From VXNE01 sp963665455 (GTDB lineage Bacteria > Pseudomonadota > Gammaproteobacteria > Pseudomonadales > Azotimanducaceae): DNA of 64,000 nucleotides. The position numbers and the translations under genes were made by a program. Positions 52,282 to 61,541 of the stretch are shown here, in pieces. The stretch lies in the NCBI GenBank assembly GCA_963665455.1, contig OY762279.1, positions 1,984,001-2,048,000 on the forward strand, read 5' to 3'. Below the pieces are notes generated by a model. That model did no database searches, was not told the origin of the DNA, and saw nothing but the letters and a program-made list of their open reading frames with translations. Within the stretch, counting starts at the first letter, position 1, and every line of letters starts with the position of its first letter.

Positions 52282-53565
52282 CTACTGCCCGATGCGCATC
52301 TCGATGTAGGCCTCGTCGCGGATTTCCTGCAACCATTCCTGTAGTTCCTCCTCGAAGCGGCGATTGTGGAGCACCCGCATGGCCATGTTGCGGCGCGCCT
52401 CGTCGGACATGTCCCGGTCGCGCCGGTCGAGCACCTCGACCACGTGCCATCCATGCAGGCTCTCGAACGGCGTGCTCACCTCCCCCACGTCGAGCGCGAG
52501 CATGACGTCGCGGAACTCGGGCACGAAGTCGCTGCCGTCCGACCACCCGAGTTCTCCGCCGGCGAGGGCGCTGCCCGGATCGTCGGAGAACTCCTTCGCG
52601 AGTTCGGCGAAATCCTCGCCGTCCCGGAGCCGCTCGCGCACGTCGAAGATCAGGTCCCGGGTTTCGTCCGGGCTGCGGATCGCGGAAGGCCGCACGAGGA
52701 TGTGCCGCACCAAGGACTGCATCTGCCGCTCCCGGCTGACGCCGCGCTGTTCGAGCAGTTGCACGACGTGGAAGCCCAGGCTGTTGCGGATCGGGTCCGC
52801 GGTCTCCCCGGGGGACATGGCCACGATCTGCTCGGCGAAGAGGCTCGGCAACTCGCCGGCGCCCCGCCAGCCAAGATCGCCTCCCTCTAGGGCCGTGGAG
52901 GCGGCGGAGTGCTCCATCGCCATCTGCGCGAAGTCCGCGCCGTCGCGCAGCTGCGCCACGATCTGCTCCGCCGCTTGGGCGGCCCGGGCGATGGTGTCGG
53001 GTTCGGCGCCGTCGACGGCCAGCAGGATGTGTCCCACGCGGTATTCGTCGGAGATCATCTCCTGAAAGAATGGCGAGGCGACCAGATCGTCGAGGTCCTG
53101 GTCGGTGATCGTGATGCGGCGGTTCACCAGCAACCGCTGGACGCGCTGCAACTGGAGTTCGCGCCGCACGTCCTCGCGCAGCTTGCGGTAGCTCTGGCCC
53201 TCGGCTTCCAGCGACTCGCGGAACGCGTCGAGAGACATCTCGTTCTGTACCGCGAACTGGTTGACGGCCTGGGTGAGGGTTTCGTCGTCGATGACGATGC
53301 CGCGTTGGTTCGCCATCTGCAGCTGGATGTTCTCGATGACGAGGCGCTCCATGAGCTGACTCATCAGGACGTCCGTGGGGGGCATTTCGGTGGCGCCCTC
53401 CTGCCGCAGGCGCTCATGGACGGCATCCCGCCGCTCGACGAGTTCGGAGGCGAGCACGACATCGTCGTTGACCACGGCGACGATGCCGTCGAGACGTTCG
53501 ATGTCGGCCGAGGCCGGAACCGCCACCACGGCCGCGACGGCCAGTCTCCACAGTGCCTTCACCAT
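52282..53565 (-). CDS. surA: Periplasmic chaperone / peptidyl-prolyl isomerase SurA
   Basis: SurA escorts outer-membrane proteins, including LptD, to the BAM complex. The 427-residue protein has a signal peptide ('LWRLAVAAVVAVPASA'), then the SurA N domain ('LDGIVAVVNDDVVLASEL'). Two parvulin PPIase domains each start with a 'HILL/HILVRP' motif (near residues 178 and 287 of the protein) and contain 'GGDLGW/GGELGW'. A C-terminal helix follows. The ATG overlaps the stop of lptD by seven bases. Confidence 0.96.
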   Translation of the reverse strand: MVKALWRLAVAAVVAVPASADIERLDGIVAVVNDDVVLASELVERRDAVHERLRQEGATEMPPTDVLMSQLMERLVIENIQLQMANQRGIVIDDETLTQAVNQFAVQNEMSLDAFRESLEAEGQSYRKLREDVRRELQLQRVQRLLVNRRITITDQDLDDLVASPFFQEMISDEYRVGHILLAVDGAEPDTIARAAQAAEQIVAQLRDGADFAQMAMEHSAASTALEGGDLGWRGAGELPSLFAEQIVAMSPGETADPIRNSLGFHVVQLLEQRGVSRERQMQSLVRHILVRPSAIRSPDETRDLIFDVRERLRDGEDFAELAKEFSDDPGSALAGGELGWSDGSDFVPEFRDVMLALDVGEVSTPFESLHGWHVVEVLDRRDRDMSDEARRNMAMRVLHNRRFEEELQEWLQEIRDEAYIEMRIGQ

Positions 53566-55919
53566 CCGGCCTCCTCTCGATAGCCCTTGATGCCCTGCGC
53601 CAGTACCCGCTCGACGCCCGCGCCGAAGCCGGCCAGGCCACGGAAGACGAACTGTAGCAGGATGCCCTCGTCGTCGTCCGCCTCGGTGACGGTGTAGAGG
53701 GAGCGTGGCTCGACGTGCCGGTGGTATAGGAGGCGCACCTGCCAACAGCAGTCGGCGTATTCGAAGCCGAGCAACGCCTCGTTTGTGCGTTCCCGCTCGA
53801 AGTCGTAGTTCCACTTGCCGAGGGCGGCGACCCGGCCACCGAGGGGCCAGACGAACGACACGTCGCTCTGGTCGATCCGCGAGAGGCGGCGTTTGCGGTG
53901 GCCGATGTTGACGATGCGGCGGTTGTCGCGGCGATATTGCACGGCGACGCCGACTTCGTCCTCCTCGGCGTCGGCGGGATCCCAGGTGATGCCGGCGGTG
54001 GCGGAGAAACGCCCGGCGCGGCTCGCGAACTCGGCGACGACGGGAGAGGTCTCGTGCTGCTCGGCGTCCGTGGGCCGTCCGCGCAACGTCACCCGGCGAT
54101 CCTCGAAGTGCGCGATGGTGCCGACGCTCGCCCGCACGTATTCGCGGCCGGTGTCCGCGTGGAGGAGGCGGGAGGTCAGGCCGACGGCCACGCGGTTGGC
54201 GTCGCCGATGCGGTCGAGGCCCGAGAAGCGGTTGCGCCGGAACAGTTGCGGGATCGAGAAGCTCGGCTCGCTGGCGTCGAACCGGGGCAGGTCGGCTTGG
54301 TCGGCGAACTGCTGGCGCAGGTAGTGGATGCGCGGCTCCAGGGTCTGGATGAGCGTTCGGCCCCCGATGGCGGCGTCGCGTTCGAAGAAAAGCCCGGCGT
54401 CGATGTCTCCGAAGGCGATGCCGCGTTCCGGCGTTCCGTCGATGCGGATGAGTGCGTCGTCGAGGTCGTAGCCCGTGTAGCGGTAGCCGGCCCCGACGTT
54501 CAGAAAACCCCAGGAGCGTTGCATGGGCAGCCGCATCCGAGGCTCGACGTGTAGTCGCCGTCCGCCGGGGATTGGCACTTTGCCGGACTCGGGATGATCG
54601 AAGGCCGTCCAGACCGTCGCCAGCGACCACTCGAAGGGACCGGCCCTGGCACCGGCATAACTCACGTCGATCTCGGGCAAGCGCCGGTAGGGCTCGCGCC
54701 GCTCCTCCAGCATCTGGAACCCCAGGCCGCTGATGCCCGCGGTGAGGCCGCCGCGTGCGTAGCGGGCCTCGGCGAAGCGCGTCAGGTACGCCCGGCTCGT
54801 CACGGCGAGCCCGGTGCCCAAGTCCCGGAAGTAGTCGTCGTCGCTGGCGGCCACCGCATCGATGCGGGTCGTGGCCGCACCGATTTGGCCGAGGTGGTCG
54901 AGGCCGAGGAGCCAGCGGTCGGCCGGCTCGAAGCGGCCCGGCAATCCCAGGTCGCGAAAGTCGTCCCGGTCGAAACGCCCGTCGTATTGCCGGTCTCCCG
55001 CCAGGAACGCGCCCGTCGCTTCCGTGCGGGCGAAGCGGGACAGATGACGCGCCTCGAGTTCCGCGCCCGTGCCGCGTTTCGAGGCGTGGTGCGCGGTGAC
55101 CGTGGCGTCGTAGTTTGGCGCCAGGTTGAGGTAGTACGGCAGTTCCAGCCGCACCCCGGCGTCCCTTGACGTCCCGGCGCTCGGAAACAGGAAGCCGGAC
55201 TGGCGCTCGGCGGACAGGGGGATGCGCAGGCGCGGCGCGTAGAACACCGGCACGCCACGGACGCGCACCTTGGCGCTCCGGGCGCGGGCGAAACCGGCGT
55301 CCTCCTCGACGGCGAGGTGCGTGGCGGCGATCTCCCAGGCGCGACTGTCCGGGCCGCAGCGCGTGATGCGGGCGTCGGAGAAGCTCCAGGCATCGTCATG
55401 GCGCTCAACGGCGTGGGCGGTGCCGCGAAACTCGGTGTCGAAGAGCAGGAACTTCACGTCCGACAATTGAGCCTGCCGCGCGCCGGTCTCGATATCGGCC
55501 CGTACGCTGGTGAGCGTGATGCCGGGTTCGGAAAGGATGCCCCCGTCGGGTAGTTCGATGCGGCCGGAGTCCCGGTGCAGCACGGCGCGCGGCCCTTGTA
55601 GCAACCGGTTCCCCTGGGACAGGACAACATCGCCGAACAACTCGGTGCCGGCCCCGGAGCGGTGCCGCGCGCGGCTCGCGGTGGCGCGCACGGGGAACCG
55701 CGACGAGTCCACGTCCCGCGGCTCGGGATAGTCGGGTTCGACATAGGCGCCCCGGCACCAGGACGGCAGCGCGGCGGCGCGGTGGGCGGGGAGTTCCGCC
55801 CGGGCCTTCCAGTAGCTGCGGGCGATTTCACCTCCGGGCGTCGGGCTCTCGCCGTGGGCGAGCGGCATTGCGAGCACCAGTCCGGCGGCCCAGGCGGCGC
55901 ATCGGGACAGTCGTGCCAT
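53559..55919 (-). CDS. lptD: LPS-assembly protein LptD
   Basis: LptD is the outer-membrane beta-barrel that, with LptE, inserts LPS into the outer leaflet. The 786-residue protein has a signal peptide ('AAGLVLAMPLAHG'), a periplasmic OstA/jellyroll domain ('ATASRARHRSG...'), and a long C-terminal barrel rich in alternating aromatic strands. Cys residues near the N terminus ('SWCRGAY', 'TRCGPDS') and a C-terminal adjacent pair ('YADCCWQV') could form the two inter-domain disulfides needed for function. The start at 55919 keeps the signal peptide at the N terminus. It is first in the leftward operon. Confidence 0.95.
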   Translation of the reverse strand: MARLSRCAAWAAGLVLAMPLAHGESPTPGGEIARSYWKARAELPAHRAAALPSWCRGAYVEPDYPEPRDVDSSRFPVRATASRARHRSGAGTELFGDVVLSQGNRLLQGPRAVLHRDSGRIELPDGGILSEPGITLTSVRADIETGARQAQLSDVKFLLFDTEFRGTAHAVERHDDAWSFSDARITRCGPDSRAWEIAATHLAVEEDAGFARARSAKVRVRGVPVFYAPRLRIPLSAERQSGFLFPSAGTSRDAGVRLELPYYLNLAPNYDATVTAHHASKRGTGAELEARHLSRFARTEATGAFLAGDRQYDGRFDRDDFRDLGLPGRFEPADRWLLGLDHLGQIGAATTRIDAVAASDDDYFRDLGTGLAVTSRAYLTRFAEARYARGGLTAGISGLGFQMLEERREPYRRLPEIDVSYAGARAGPFEWSLATVWTAFDHPESGKVPIPGGRRLHVEPRMRLPMQRSWGFLNVGAGYRYTGYDLDDALIRIDGTPERGIAFGDIDAGLFFERDAAIGGRTLIQTLEPRIHYLRQQFADQADLPRFDASEPSFSIPQLFRRNRFSGLDRIGDANRVAVGLTSRLLHADTGREYVRASVGTIAHFEDRRVTLRGRPTDAEQHETSPVVAEFASRAGRFSATAGITWDPADAEEDEVGVAVQYRRDNRRIVNIGHRKRRLSRIDQSDVSFVWPLGGRVAALGKWNYDFERERTNEALLGFEYADCCWQVRLLYHRHVEPRSLYTVTEADDDEGILLQFVFRGLAGFGAGVERVLAQGIKGYREEAGW

Positions 55920-56008
55920 GGCGCGCGTGGGGCGAGGCCCGGTGGTCAGCGCACTCTCCTTGTCCTGGGGGGCTTGCTCTTGGGCACCGTCCGGGGTCAC
56001 GCGGTCGG

Positions 56009-57043
56009 ATGATGGAGAATCAAGACTATAGCCCGAGCGCGTCGCCGGCCACCGGCCCCTGCGTACAATGCCGACCCGTGGAGGATCGGCGGCGGCAGCT
56101 CGAGGGGTGGTGCGAGGCGCAGCTCGGCGGCGTCTTCGCGTTCGATGCGTTGCCCGTGGAGGCGAGCACGCGGCGCTTCTACCGAGTGCGGGTCGCCGGG
56201 GGCACGCACATCGCCATGGATGCGCCTCCCGCCACGGAAGACAACTTGCGCTTCCGCAACCTGTCGGAGCTCTTCCGCCGGCACGGGGTGCCGGTGCCGG
56301 AGGTCACGGCCTTCGACGAGCGCGGCTTTCTGTTGGTCACGGATTTCGGGAACCGGCTGTTCTCCACGGCCTACGCGGAGGGCCGGGAGGACGAGGCGCT
56401 CGAGCGCGCCCTGGAAGCCCTCGTCCGCATTCAGGGCATCTCCCCGGATGCCGTGCCCCCCTACACGCCGGGGCGTTTCCGCGACGAACTGGAGATCTTC
56501 GGCGAGTGGCTCCTGGGAGGGCTTCTCGGTGGCGCGACGCCGGGATTTCTCCCGGACGTGTGGCGCACGCTCGTGGACGTCACCCAGGCGCAACCGACCG
56601 TGACCATCCACCGGGACTACCACAGCCGCAACCTGCTGCTCCGGGACGATGGGGCACTGGGCATCGTGGACTTCCAGGACGCGCTCGCCGGCCCGGTCAC
56701 CTACGATCTCGTGTCCCTGCTCCGGGACTGCTACCACGCCTTCCCGGAATCCGTCGTGGCGTCGTGGCGTGCCCGCTACCGGTCGCTCACGGACTGTGGC
56801 ATGGACGAGGTGGCGTTCGTGCGCGCCTTCGACCTGACGGGCGTGCAGCGGCATCTGAAGGCGGCGGGGATATTCGTGCGGCTCTGGCTGCGCGACGACC
56901 GGGACAGTCACTTGCGGGACATCGCGCCGACGCTCGAGCGGGTGGTCGCCGTGGGCCGCGGCTATCCGGAGACCCGCCGGTTGGCCGAGTGGATCGGCAA
57001 CGAGGTCCTGCCCAGGGTGGTGGCGGCGCTATGCGCGCGATGA
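56009..57043 (+). CDS. amgK: Anomeric MurNAc/GlcNAc kinase of cell-wall recycling
   Basis: AmgK phosphorylates N-acetylmuramate at C1 in the fosfomycin-bypassing recycling route of Pseudomonas. The 344-residue aminoglycoside-phosphotransferase-fold protein shows 'STRRFYRV', the catalytic loop 'TIHRDYHSRNLLL' and metal-binding 'LGIVDFQDA'. ATGs at 56009 and 56012 or a GTG at 56078 are possible starts; a TACAAT at 56064-56069 hints that the GTG might be used. It diverges from lptD and overlaps murU by 13 bases, the conserved Pseudomonas arrangement. Confidence 0.9.
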   Translation: MMENQDYSPSASPATGPCVQCRPVEDRRRQLEGWCEAQLGGVFAFDALPVEASTRRFYRVRVAGGTHIAMDAPPATEDNLRFRNLSELFRRHGVPVPEVTAFDERGFLLVTDFGNRLFSTAYAEGREDEALERALEALVRIQGISPDAVPPYTPGRFRDELEIFGEWLLGGLLGGATPGFLPDVWRTLVDVTQAQPTVTIHRDYHSRNLLLRDDGALGIVDFQDALAGPVTYDLVSLLRDCYHAFPESVVASWRARYRSLTDCGMDEVAFVRAFDLTGVQRHLKAAGIFVRLWLRDDRDSHLRDIAPTLERVVAVGRGYPETRRLAEWIGNEVLPRVVAALCAR

Positions 57044-57696
57044 TCCTGGCCGCCGGCCGGGGCGAGCGGCTCCGGCCCCTCACCGAACGCGTGCCGAAGC
57101 CGATGATTCCCATCGCCGGCGAGCCCCTGATCGTGCATCAACTGCGGTGGCTACGGCGTGCCGGGATCGAGGACGTCGTCATCAACCTGCATCATCTGGG
57201 CGAGCAGGTGGCAGGCCATGTGGGGAACGGGAGCGACGTTGGCGTTCGGGTCCGCTATAGCCGGGAGGAGACGCTCCTCGGCACCGGGGGCGGGATTAAG
57301 CGCGCACTGCCCCTGCTTGGCGAGGACCCCTTCCTGGTGCTGAACGGCGACATCTGGACGAACTTCGCGTTCCGGAGGCTCCTGGACGTGGCGCCCGAAG
57401 CCGCGCATCTCGTGCTCACGCCCCGTCCGCTCCATCGCGCCCATGCCGATTTCGCCTTGGTGGATGGACGGTTGCGCCGGCACGGCGACGAGCGGGACGA
57501 TCTCGTCTTCTGTGGGATCGCGATGGTCAACCCCGCGATCTTCGCCGGGACGCCCGATGGCCCCTTCGACCTGGCCCGCGAGATCTACTTCGATGCCGCC
57601 GGTGCGGGCCGCCTGACGGGGGAGCGCTTCGAGGGAACGTGGTTCGACATCGGCGCGCACGATCAACTGCGCGCGGTGCGGCGGTTGACGGACTGA
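57031..57696 (+). CDS. murU: MurNAc-1-phosphate uridylyltransferase
   Basis: MurU converts MurNAc-1-phosphate and UTP to UDP-MurNAc, the step after AmgK. The 221-residue nucleotidyltransferase has 'MILAAGRGERLRPLTERVPKPMIPIAGEPLI', 'LLGTGGGI' and the metal-binding 'LVLNGDIW'. It starts 13 bases inside amgK, so translation is coupled. The length suits MurU, which lacks the left-handed helix domain of GlmU. Confidence 0.92.
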   Translation: MRAMILAAGRGERLRPLTERVPKPMIPIAGEPLIVHQLRWLRRAGIEDVVINLHHLGEQVAGHVGNGSDVGVRVRYSREETLLGTGGGIKRALPLLGEDPFLVLNGDIWTNFAFRRLLDVAPEAAHLVLTPRPLHRAHADFALVDGRLRRHGDERDDLVFCGIAMVNPAIFAGTPDGPFDLAREIYFDAAGAGRLTGERFEGTWFDIGAHDQLRAVRRLTD

Positions 57697-57725
57697 GCGC
57701 GACCTTGCCGGCGTAGAATGGCGGA

Positions 57726-58391
57726 ATGCCGCTGCCCGCTTGGATTGCCCCGTCGATACTCTCGGCCGACTTCGCACGCCTGGGCGCGGAGGTCGACGCC
57801 GTGCTCGAGGCCGGGGCGGACCTCGTCCACTTCGACGTCATGGACAACCACTACGTGCCGAACCTTACGGTCGGCCCCTTGGTGCTGCGGGCACTGCGGG
57901 AGCACGGCGTATCGGCCCCGGTGGACGTGCACCTGATGGTGAAGCCGGTGGACCGCATCGTCGGCGACTTCATCGACGCCGGGGCGGACTACGTGACGAT
58001 CCATCCGGAAGCGACGGAGCACGTACACCGCTCCCTGTCCCTGATTCGCGAAGGGGGTGCGAAGCCGGGGCTTGCCCTGAATCCCGGGACCCCGGTGGCC
58101 GTCCTCGACCCCGTCCTCGACCTCGTGGATCTCGTGCTCGTGATGTCGGTGAACCCGGGCTTCGGGGGCCAGGCGTTCCTGCCGAGGAGTCTCGAAGCCG
58201 CGCGCGCGGTGCGCGGTCGCCTCGACCGCCTTGATCGGGAAGTGCGCCTAGAGATCGACGGCGGCATCAAGGTCGACAATATCCGTGCGGCACGCGAGGC
58301 GGGGGCGGACACGTTCGTTGCGGGGTCCGCGATCTTCGGTTCCGAAGACTACGCCGCCACCATCGCCGCCATGCGGGCGCGGCTTGCCTGA
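57726..58391 (+). CDS. rpe: Ribulose-phosphate 3-epimerase
   Basis: Rpe interconverts ribulose-5-phosphate and xylulose-5-phosphate in the pentose-phosphate pathway. The 221-residue TIM barrel has 'APSILSADFARLG', 'HFDVMDNHYVPNLTVGP', 'DVHLMVKPV', 'LVMSVNPGFGGQAF' and 'LEIDGGIKVDN', containing the metal-binding His and Asp residues. It precedes gph by seven bases in a rpe-gph-trpE order found in many proteobacteria. Confidence 0.97.
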   Translation: MPLPAWIAPSILSADFARLGAEVDAVLEAGADLVHFDVMDNHYVPNLTVGPLVLRALREHGVSAPVDVHLMVKPVDRIVGDFIDAGADYVTIHPEATEHVHRSLSLIREGGAKPGLALNPGTPVAVLDPVLDLVDLVLVMSVNPGFGGQAFLPRSLEAARAVRGRLDRLDREVRLEIDGGIKVDNIRAAREAGADTFVAGSAIFGSEDYAATIAAMRARLA

Positions 58392-58398
58392 TCCTGCC

Positions 58399-59055
58399 GT
58401 GCACGAGGCGTGCTACGAGGCCTATCTGTTCGACCTGGACGGGACCCTGGTCGACACCGCGCCCGACATCATGGCGGGCCTCAACGTCACCTTCGCGGAG
58501 TACGGATACCCCGCCGTGGACGAGGCGCGCACCCGGGACTGGGTCGGCAGGGGCGTCCTTGCCCTGATCCGTCTCGCACTCGGCCACCACGGACAGCCCG
58601 ACCCCCCACCGGACGTGATCGACGGGATGGTCGAGCGCTTCCGGGACCACTACGCCCGCCACATCGCGGACCGTGGCGGGCCGTATCCGGGCGTGCGGGA
58701 GGCGCTCGATGCGTTGCAGGGCCGCGCCGCCCTCGGCGTCGTCACCAACAAGCCCGCGCGGCTGACCGGTCTGCTGCTCGACGCCCTCGACCTGTCGCGG
58801 TACTTCGGCGTTGTCGTCGCCGGCGACACCCTTGCCGTCGCCAAACCCGCGCCGGATCCGGCGCTGCATGCCTGTGACGAGCTGGGCGTTGCCGCGGGGG
58901 CCACGCTCTTCGTCGGAGACTCCGCGACCGACGTGGCCTGCGCCCGGGCGGCGGGTTGCGACGTGGTGTGCGTGTCCTATGGGTATCGCGCCGGCACGCC
59001 GCCCGAGGATCTGGGCGCCGACCGCATCGTTGATTCGCTCATGGCCCTGATATAG
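58399..59055 (+). CDS. gph: Phosphoglycolate phosphatase
   Basis: Gph removes phosphoglycolate formed during DNA 3'-end repair. The 218-residue HAD hydrolase, from the GTG at 58399, shows motif I 'LFDLDGTLVDTAPDI', motif II 'GVVTNKP', and motifs III/IV 'KPAPDP...FVGDSATDVACARAAG'. The frame is open to an upstream ATG at 58285, but that lies inside rpe. It follows rpe by seven bases. Confidence 0.93.
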   Translation: MHEACYEAYLFDLDGTLVDTAPDIMAGLNVTFAEYGYPAVDEARTRDWVGRGVLALIRLALGHHGQPDPPPDVIDGMVERFRDHYARHIADRGGPYPGVREALDALQGRAALGVVTNKPARLTGLLLDALDLSRYFGVVVAGDTLAVAKPAPDPALHACDELGVAAGATLFVGDSATDVACARAAGCDVVCVSYGYRAGTPPEDLGADRIVDSLMALI

Positions 59056-59239
59056 CCTCCCCGCCTCACCCGAGCGAGCCCGCCCTGGAGTGCTGCGGTG
59101 CCGAGCGCGAAAGCCCATCCCCGCTGGCGATGATCCTGCCCGGTTCCAACTGAACCACGCGCCGGCCCTGTCCGCCGCAACGCGGCCGAAACAGTGCCGC
59201 AACGGCCACGCCGCCACTCGTCCTTCGGGTACCACCTCC

Positions 59240-60730
59240 ATGAACAAGTCAATGCACGCCGGTTCCGGCGCAAGCCACCGCGTTCCCGTGGTACACGAGG
59301 TGCTCGCCGACCTCGACACGCCCCTGTCCGTGTACCTAAAGCTCGCCGACGCGCCGTACAGCTACCTGCTCGAGTCGGCGGAGGGCGGCGAGAAGTGGGG
59401 ACGGTACTCGATCATCGGACTGCCTTGCCGTACCGTGATTCGGGTGCGGGGACGCCGAGTGACGGTGGAGACCGATGGGCGGGTCGTGCAAGCCGTCGAG
59501 TCCGACGATCCGCTCGCGTTCATCGAGGACTACCGGAAGCGTTTCGAGATTCCCGAGGGCACCCTCGACACGGACGCGCTGCCCCGCTTCATGGGCGGAC
59601 TGGTCGGCTACTTCGGCTACGACACGGTGCGCTACATCGAGCCGCGGCTCGCGGAATCCACGCCCCCGGATCCCCTGGGCACGCCGGACATCCTGCTGAT
59701 GGTGTCGGACGACGTGATCGTTTTCGACAACGTGCGTGGCCGGATGCAGCTCATCGGCTGGGTTGACCAGGACCGCCCGGAGGCCCTGGACCAAGCCCGG
59801 ACGCGGCTCGCGAAGCTGGCGGCCCGCCTCGCGGGGGCGGTGCCGGCGCGCGCCGTAACCCGCGCCAATCGTCCCCCGGAGGAGACGGACTTCGTATCCG
59901 AGTTCGGTCGCGACGCGTTCATGGCGGCGGTCGACCGCATCCGCGAGTACACCCGGGCCGGGGACGCGATGCAGGTGGTGCTCGCCCAGCGCATGTCGGT
60001 GCCGTTCGGCGCGGCGCCCATCGACCTGTACCGGGCGCTGCGGAGCCTCAACCCGTCCCCCTACATGTACTACATGCACCTCGACGACTTTCACGTCGTC
60101 GGTTCGTCCCCGGAGATCCTCGCCCGGGTCGAGAACGGCCGCATCGTCAACCGTCCGCTCGCCGGGACGCGCCGGCGGGGCCACACGGAGGAAGAGGATC
60201 TTGCCCTTGAGCAAGAGCTGCTGAACGATCCGAAGGAAATCGCCGAACACCTGATGCTCATCGACCTCGGGCGCAACGACGTGGGCCGCGTGGCGGAGAC
60301 CGGTTCCGTCGAGGTGACGCAGCAGTTCGCCATCGAGCGCTACTCCCACGTCATGCACATCTCCTCCAGCGTCGAGGGGCGGCTGCGGGCCGGCAAGACG
60401 GCCATGGACGTGCTGCGCGCGACGCTTCCCGTGGGCACGCTCTCCGGCGCACCTAAGATCCGCGCCATGGAGATCATCGACGAACTCGAGCCGGTGAAGC
60501 GGGGCGTGTACGGCGGCGCGGTCGGCTATCTCTCCTGGGGCGGCAACATGGACATGGCCATCGCCATCCGCACGGCGGTCATCCAGGACGGCGTGCTCTA
60601 CATCGAGGCGGGCGGCGGCATCGTCGCGGACTCGATACCGCGTCTCGAGTGGAAGGAGAGCATGAACAAGGGCCGCGCCATCTTCCGGGCGGCGCGCATG
60701 GCCGAGCAGGGCTTTCGGGAGCTGGACTGA
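59240..60730 (+). CDS. trpE: Anthranilate synthase component I
   Basis: TrpE makes anthranilate from chorismate with the TrpG glutamine amidotransferase, the first step of tryptophan synthesis. The 496-residue protein has the N-terminal tryptophan-binding 'LLESAEGGEKWGRYSIIG', 'PSPYMYYMHL', 'GSSPEIL', 'PLAGTRRRG', and 'SGAPKIRAMEIIDELEP' of the chorismate-binding core. The ATG at 59240 is preferred over an upstream one at 59090, which adds residues without family character. The 184 bases upstream show no Trp-rich leader peptide. trpG is not in the window. Confidence 0.95.
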   Translation: MNKSMHAGSGASHRVPVVHEVLADLDTPLSVYLKLADAPYSYLLESAEGGEKWGRYSIIGLPCRTVIRVRGRRVTVETDGRVVQAVESDDPLAFIEDYRKRFEIPEGTLDTDALPRFMGGLVGYFGYDTVRYIEPRLAESTPPDPLGTPDILLMVSDDVIVFDNVRGRMQLIGWVDQDRPEALDQARTRLAKLAARLAGAVPARAVTRANRPPEETDFVSEFGRDAFMAAVDRIREYTRAGDAMQVVLAQRMSVPFGAAPIDLYRALRSLNPSPYMYYMHLDDFHVVGSSPEILARVENGRIVNRPLAGTRRRGHTEEEDLALEQELLNDPKEIAEHLMLIDLGRNDVGRVAETGSVEVTQQFAIERYSHVMHISSSVEGRLRAGKTAMDVLRATLPVGTLSGAPKIRAMEIIDELEPVKRGVYGGAVGYLSWGGNMDMAIAIRTAVIQDGVLYIEAGGGIVADSIPRLEWKESMNKGRAIFRAARMAEQGFRELD

Positions 60731-60737
60731 GCACGAC

Positions 60738-61541
60738 ATGGTTGAGATGGCAAGGAAGATCGCCGAGGCCCGCTGGTTTCAGTGGGGCATCGTCGGGGTG
60801 ATCGCGGTGAACGCGGTCGTGATCGGGCTCGACACGTCCGCGGGCCTGCGGGAGCGGTTCGGCGGCGCCTTCGAACTCGCGAACCAGGTGTTCCTCGGCA
60901 TCTTCGTGGTCGAGATCATCGTCAAGTTGGTCGCGCAGCACCCGCGGCCGGCGCGCTACTTCCGGGACGGCTGGAACGTATTCGATTTCACGATCGTGGC
61001 GATCAGCCTGCTGCCGGCGACGGGAGAGCTCGCGACCCTCGCTCGCCTGGCACGGCTGTTGCGCGTCCTGCGGCTCGTCTCCGCCCTGCCGGAGTTGCGG
61101 CTGATCGTCTCGACCCTGGTGCGCACCGTGCCGGGCATGTTCAACGTGATCGTCCTCATGTCGATCATCTTCTACATCTACGCCGTGGCGGGCTATCACC
61201 TCTTCCACGAGATCGACCCGACCCACTGGGACACGCTCGGCATCTCGCTCATCACCCTGTTCCGTATCGTGACCCTGGAGGACTGGACCGACGTGATGTA
61301 TGCCGCCATGGAGCACTATTGGTGGGCGTGGGCGTATTTCGTGAGCTTCGTCGTCGTGGGGACGTTCGTCGTGATCAACCTGTTCATCGCCGTCGTGCTG
61401 AACAACCTCGACGAGGCGAAGGCGGAACGGCTCGCGGGGAAGACCGACGCGCCGTCCCGGGAGGAACTCCTCCGAGAGTTGCGGGCGGCGCGGGAGTCGC
61501 TCGCCCGCCTCGAGCGCCGGTTGGCGAACGACGATGGGTGA
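60738..61541 (+). CDS. Voltage-gated cation channel (BacNav-like) with calcium-type selectivity filter
   Basis: A 267-residue single-domain channel subunit, expected to form a tetramer. S1-S4 come first. S4 'LARLARLLRVLRLVSALPELR' has gating arginines R103, R106, R109 and R112. Then come S5, pore helix, filter and S6 ('VVVGTFVVINLFIAVVLNNL'), and a C-terminal coiled coil ('REELLRELRAARESLARLERRL'). The filter, residues 179-185, reads TLEDWTD. NavAb-type sodium channels have TLESWSM, and the engineered calcium channel CavAb has TLDDWSD, so Ca2+ preference is plausible. It starts seven bases after trpE and overlaps the next gene by eight bases. Confidence 0.85.
   Translation: MVEMARKIAEARWFQWGIVGVIAVNAVVIGLDTSAGLRERFGGAFELANQVFLGIFVVEIIVKLVAQHPRPARYFRDGWNVFDFTIVAISLLPATGELATLARLARLLRVLRLVSALPELRLIVSTLVRTVPGMFNVIVLMSIIFYIYAVAGYHLFHEIDPTHWDTLGISLITLFRIVTLEDWTDVMYAAMEHYWWAWAYFVSFVVVGTFVVINLFIAVVLNNLDEAKAERLAGKTDAPSREELLRELRAARESLARLERRLANDDG

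Noticed and set aside
59056..59239. Possible trp attenuator or leader peptide upstream of trpE
   Set aside because: No Trp-codon-rich short frame and no clear pair of alternative hairpins with a T-run.
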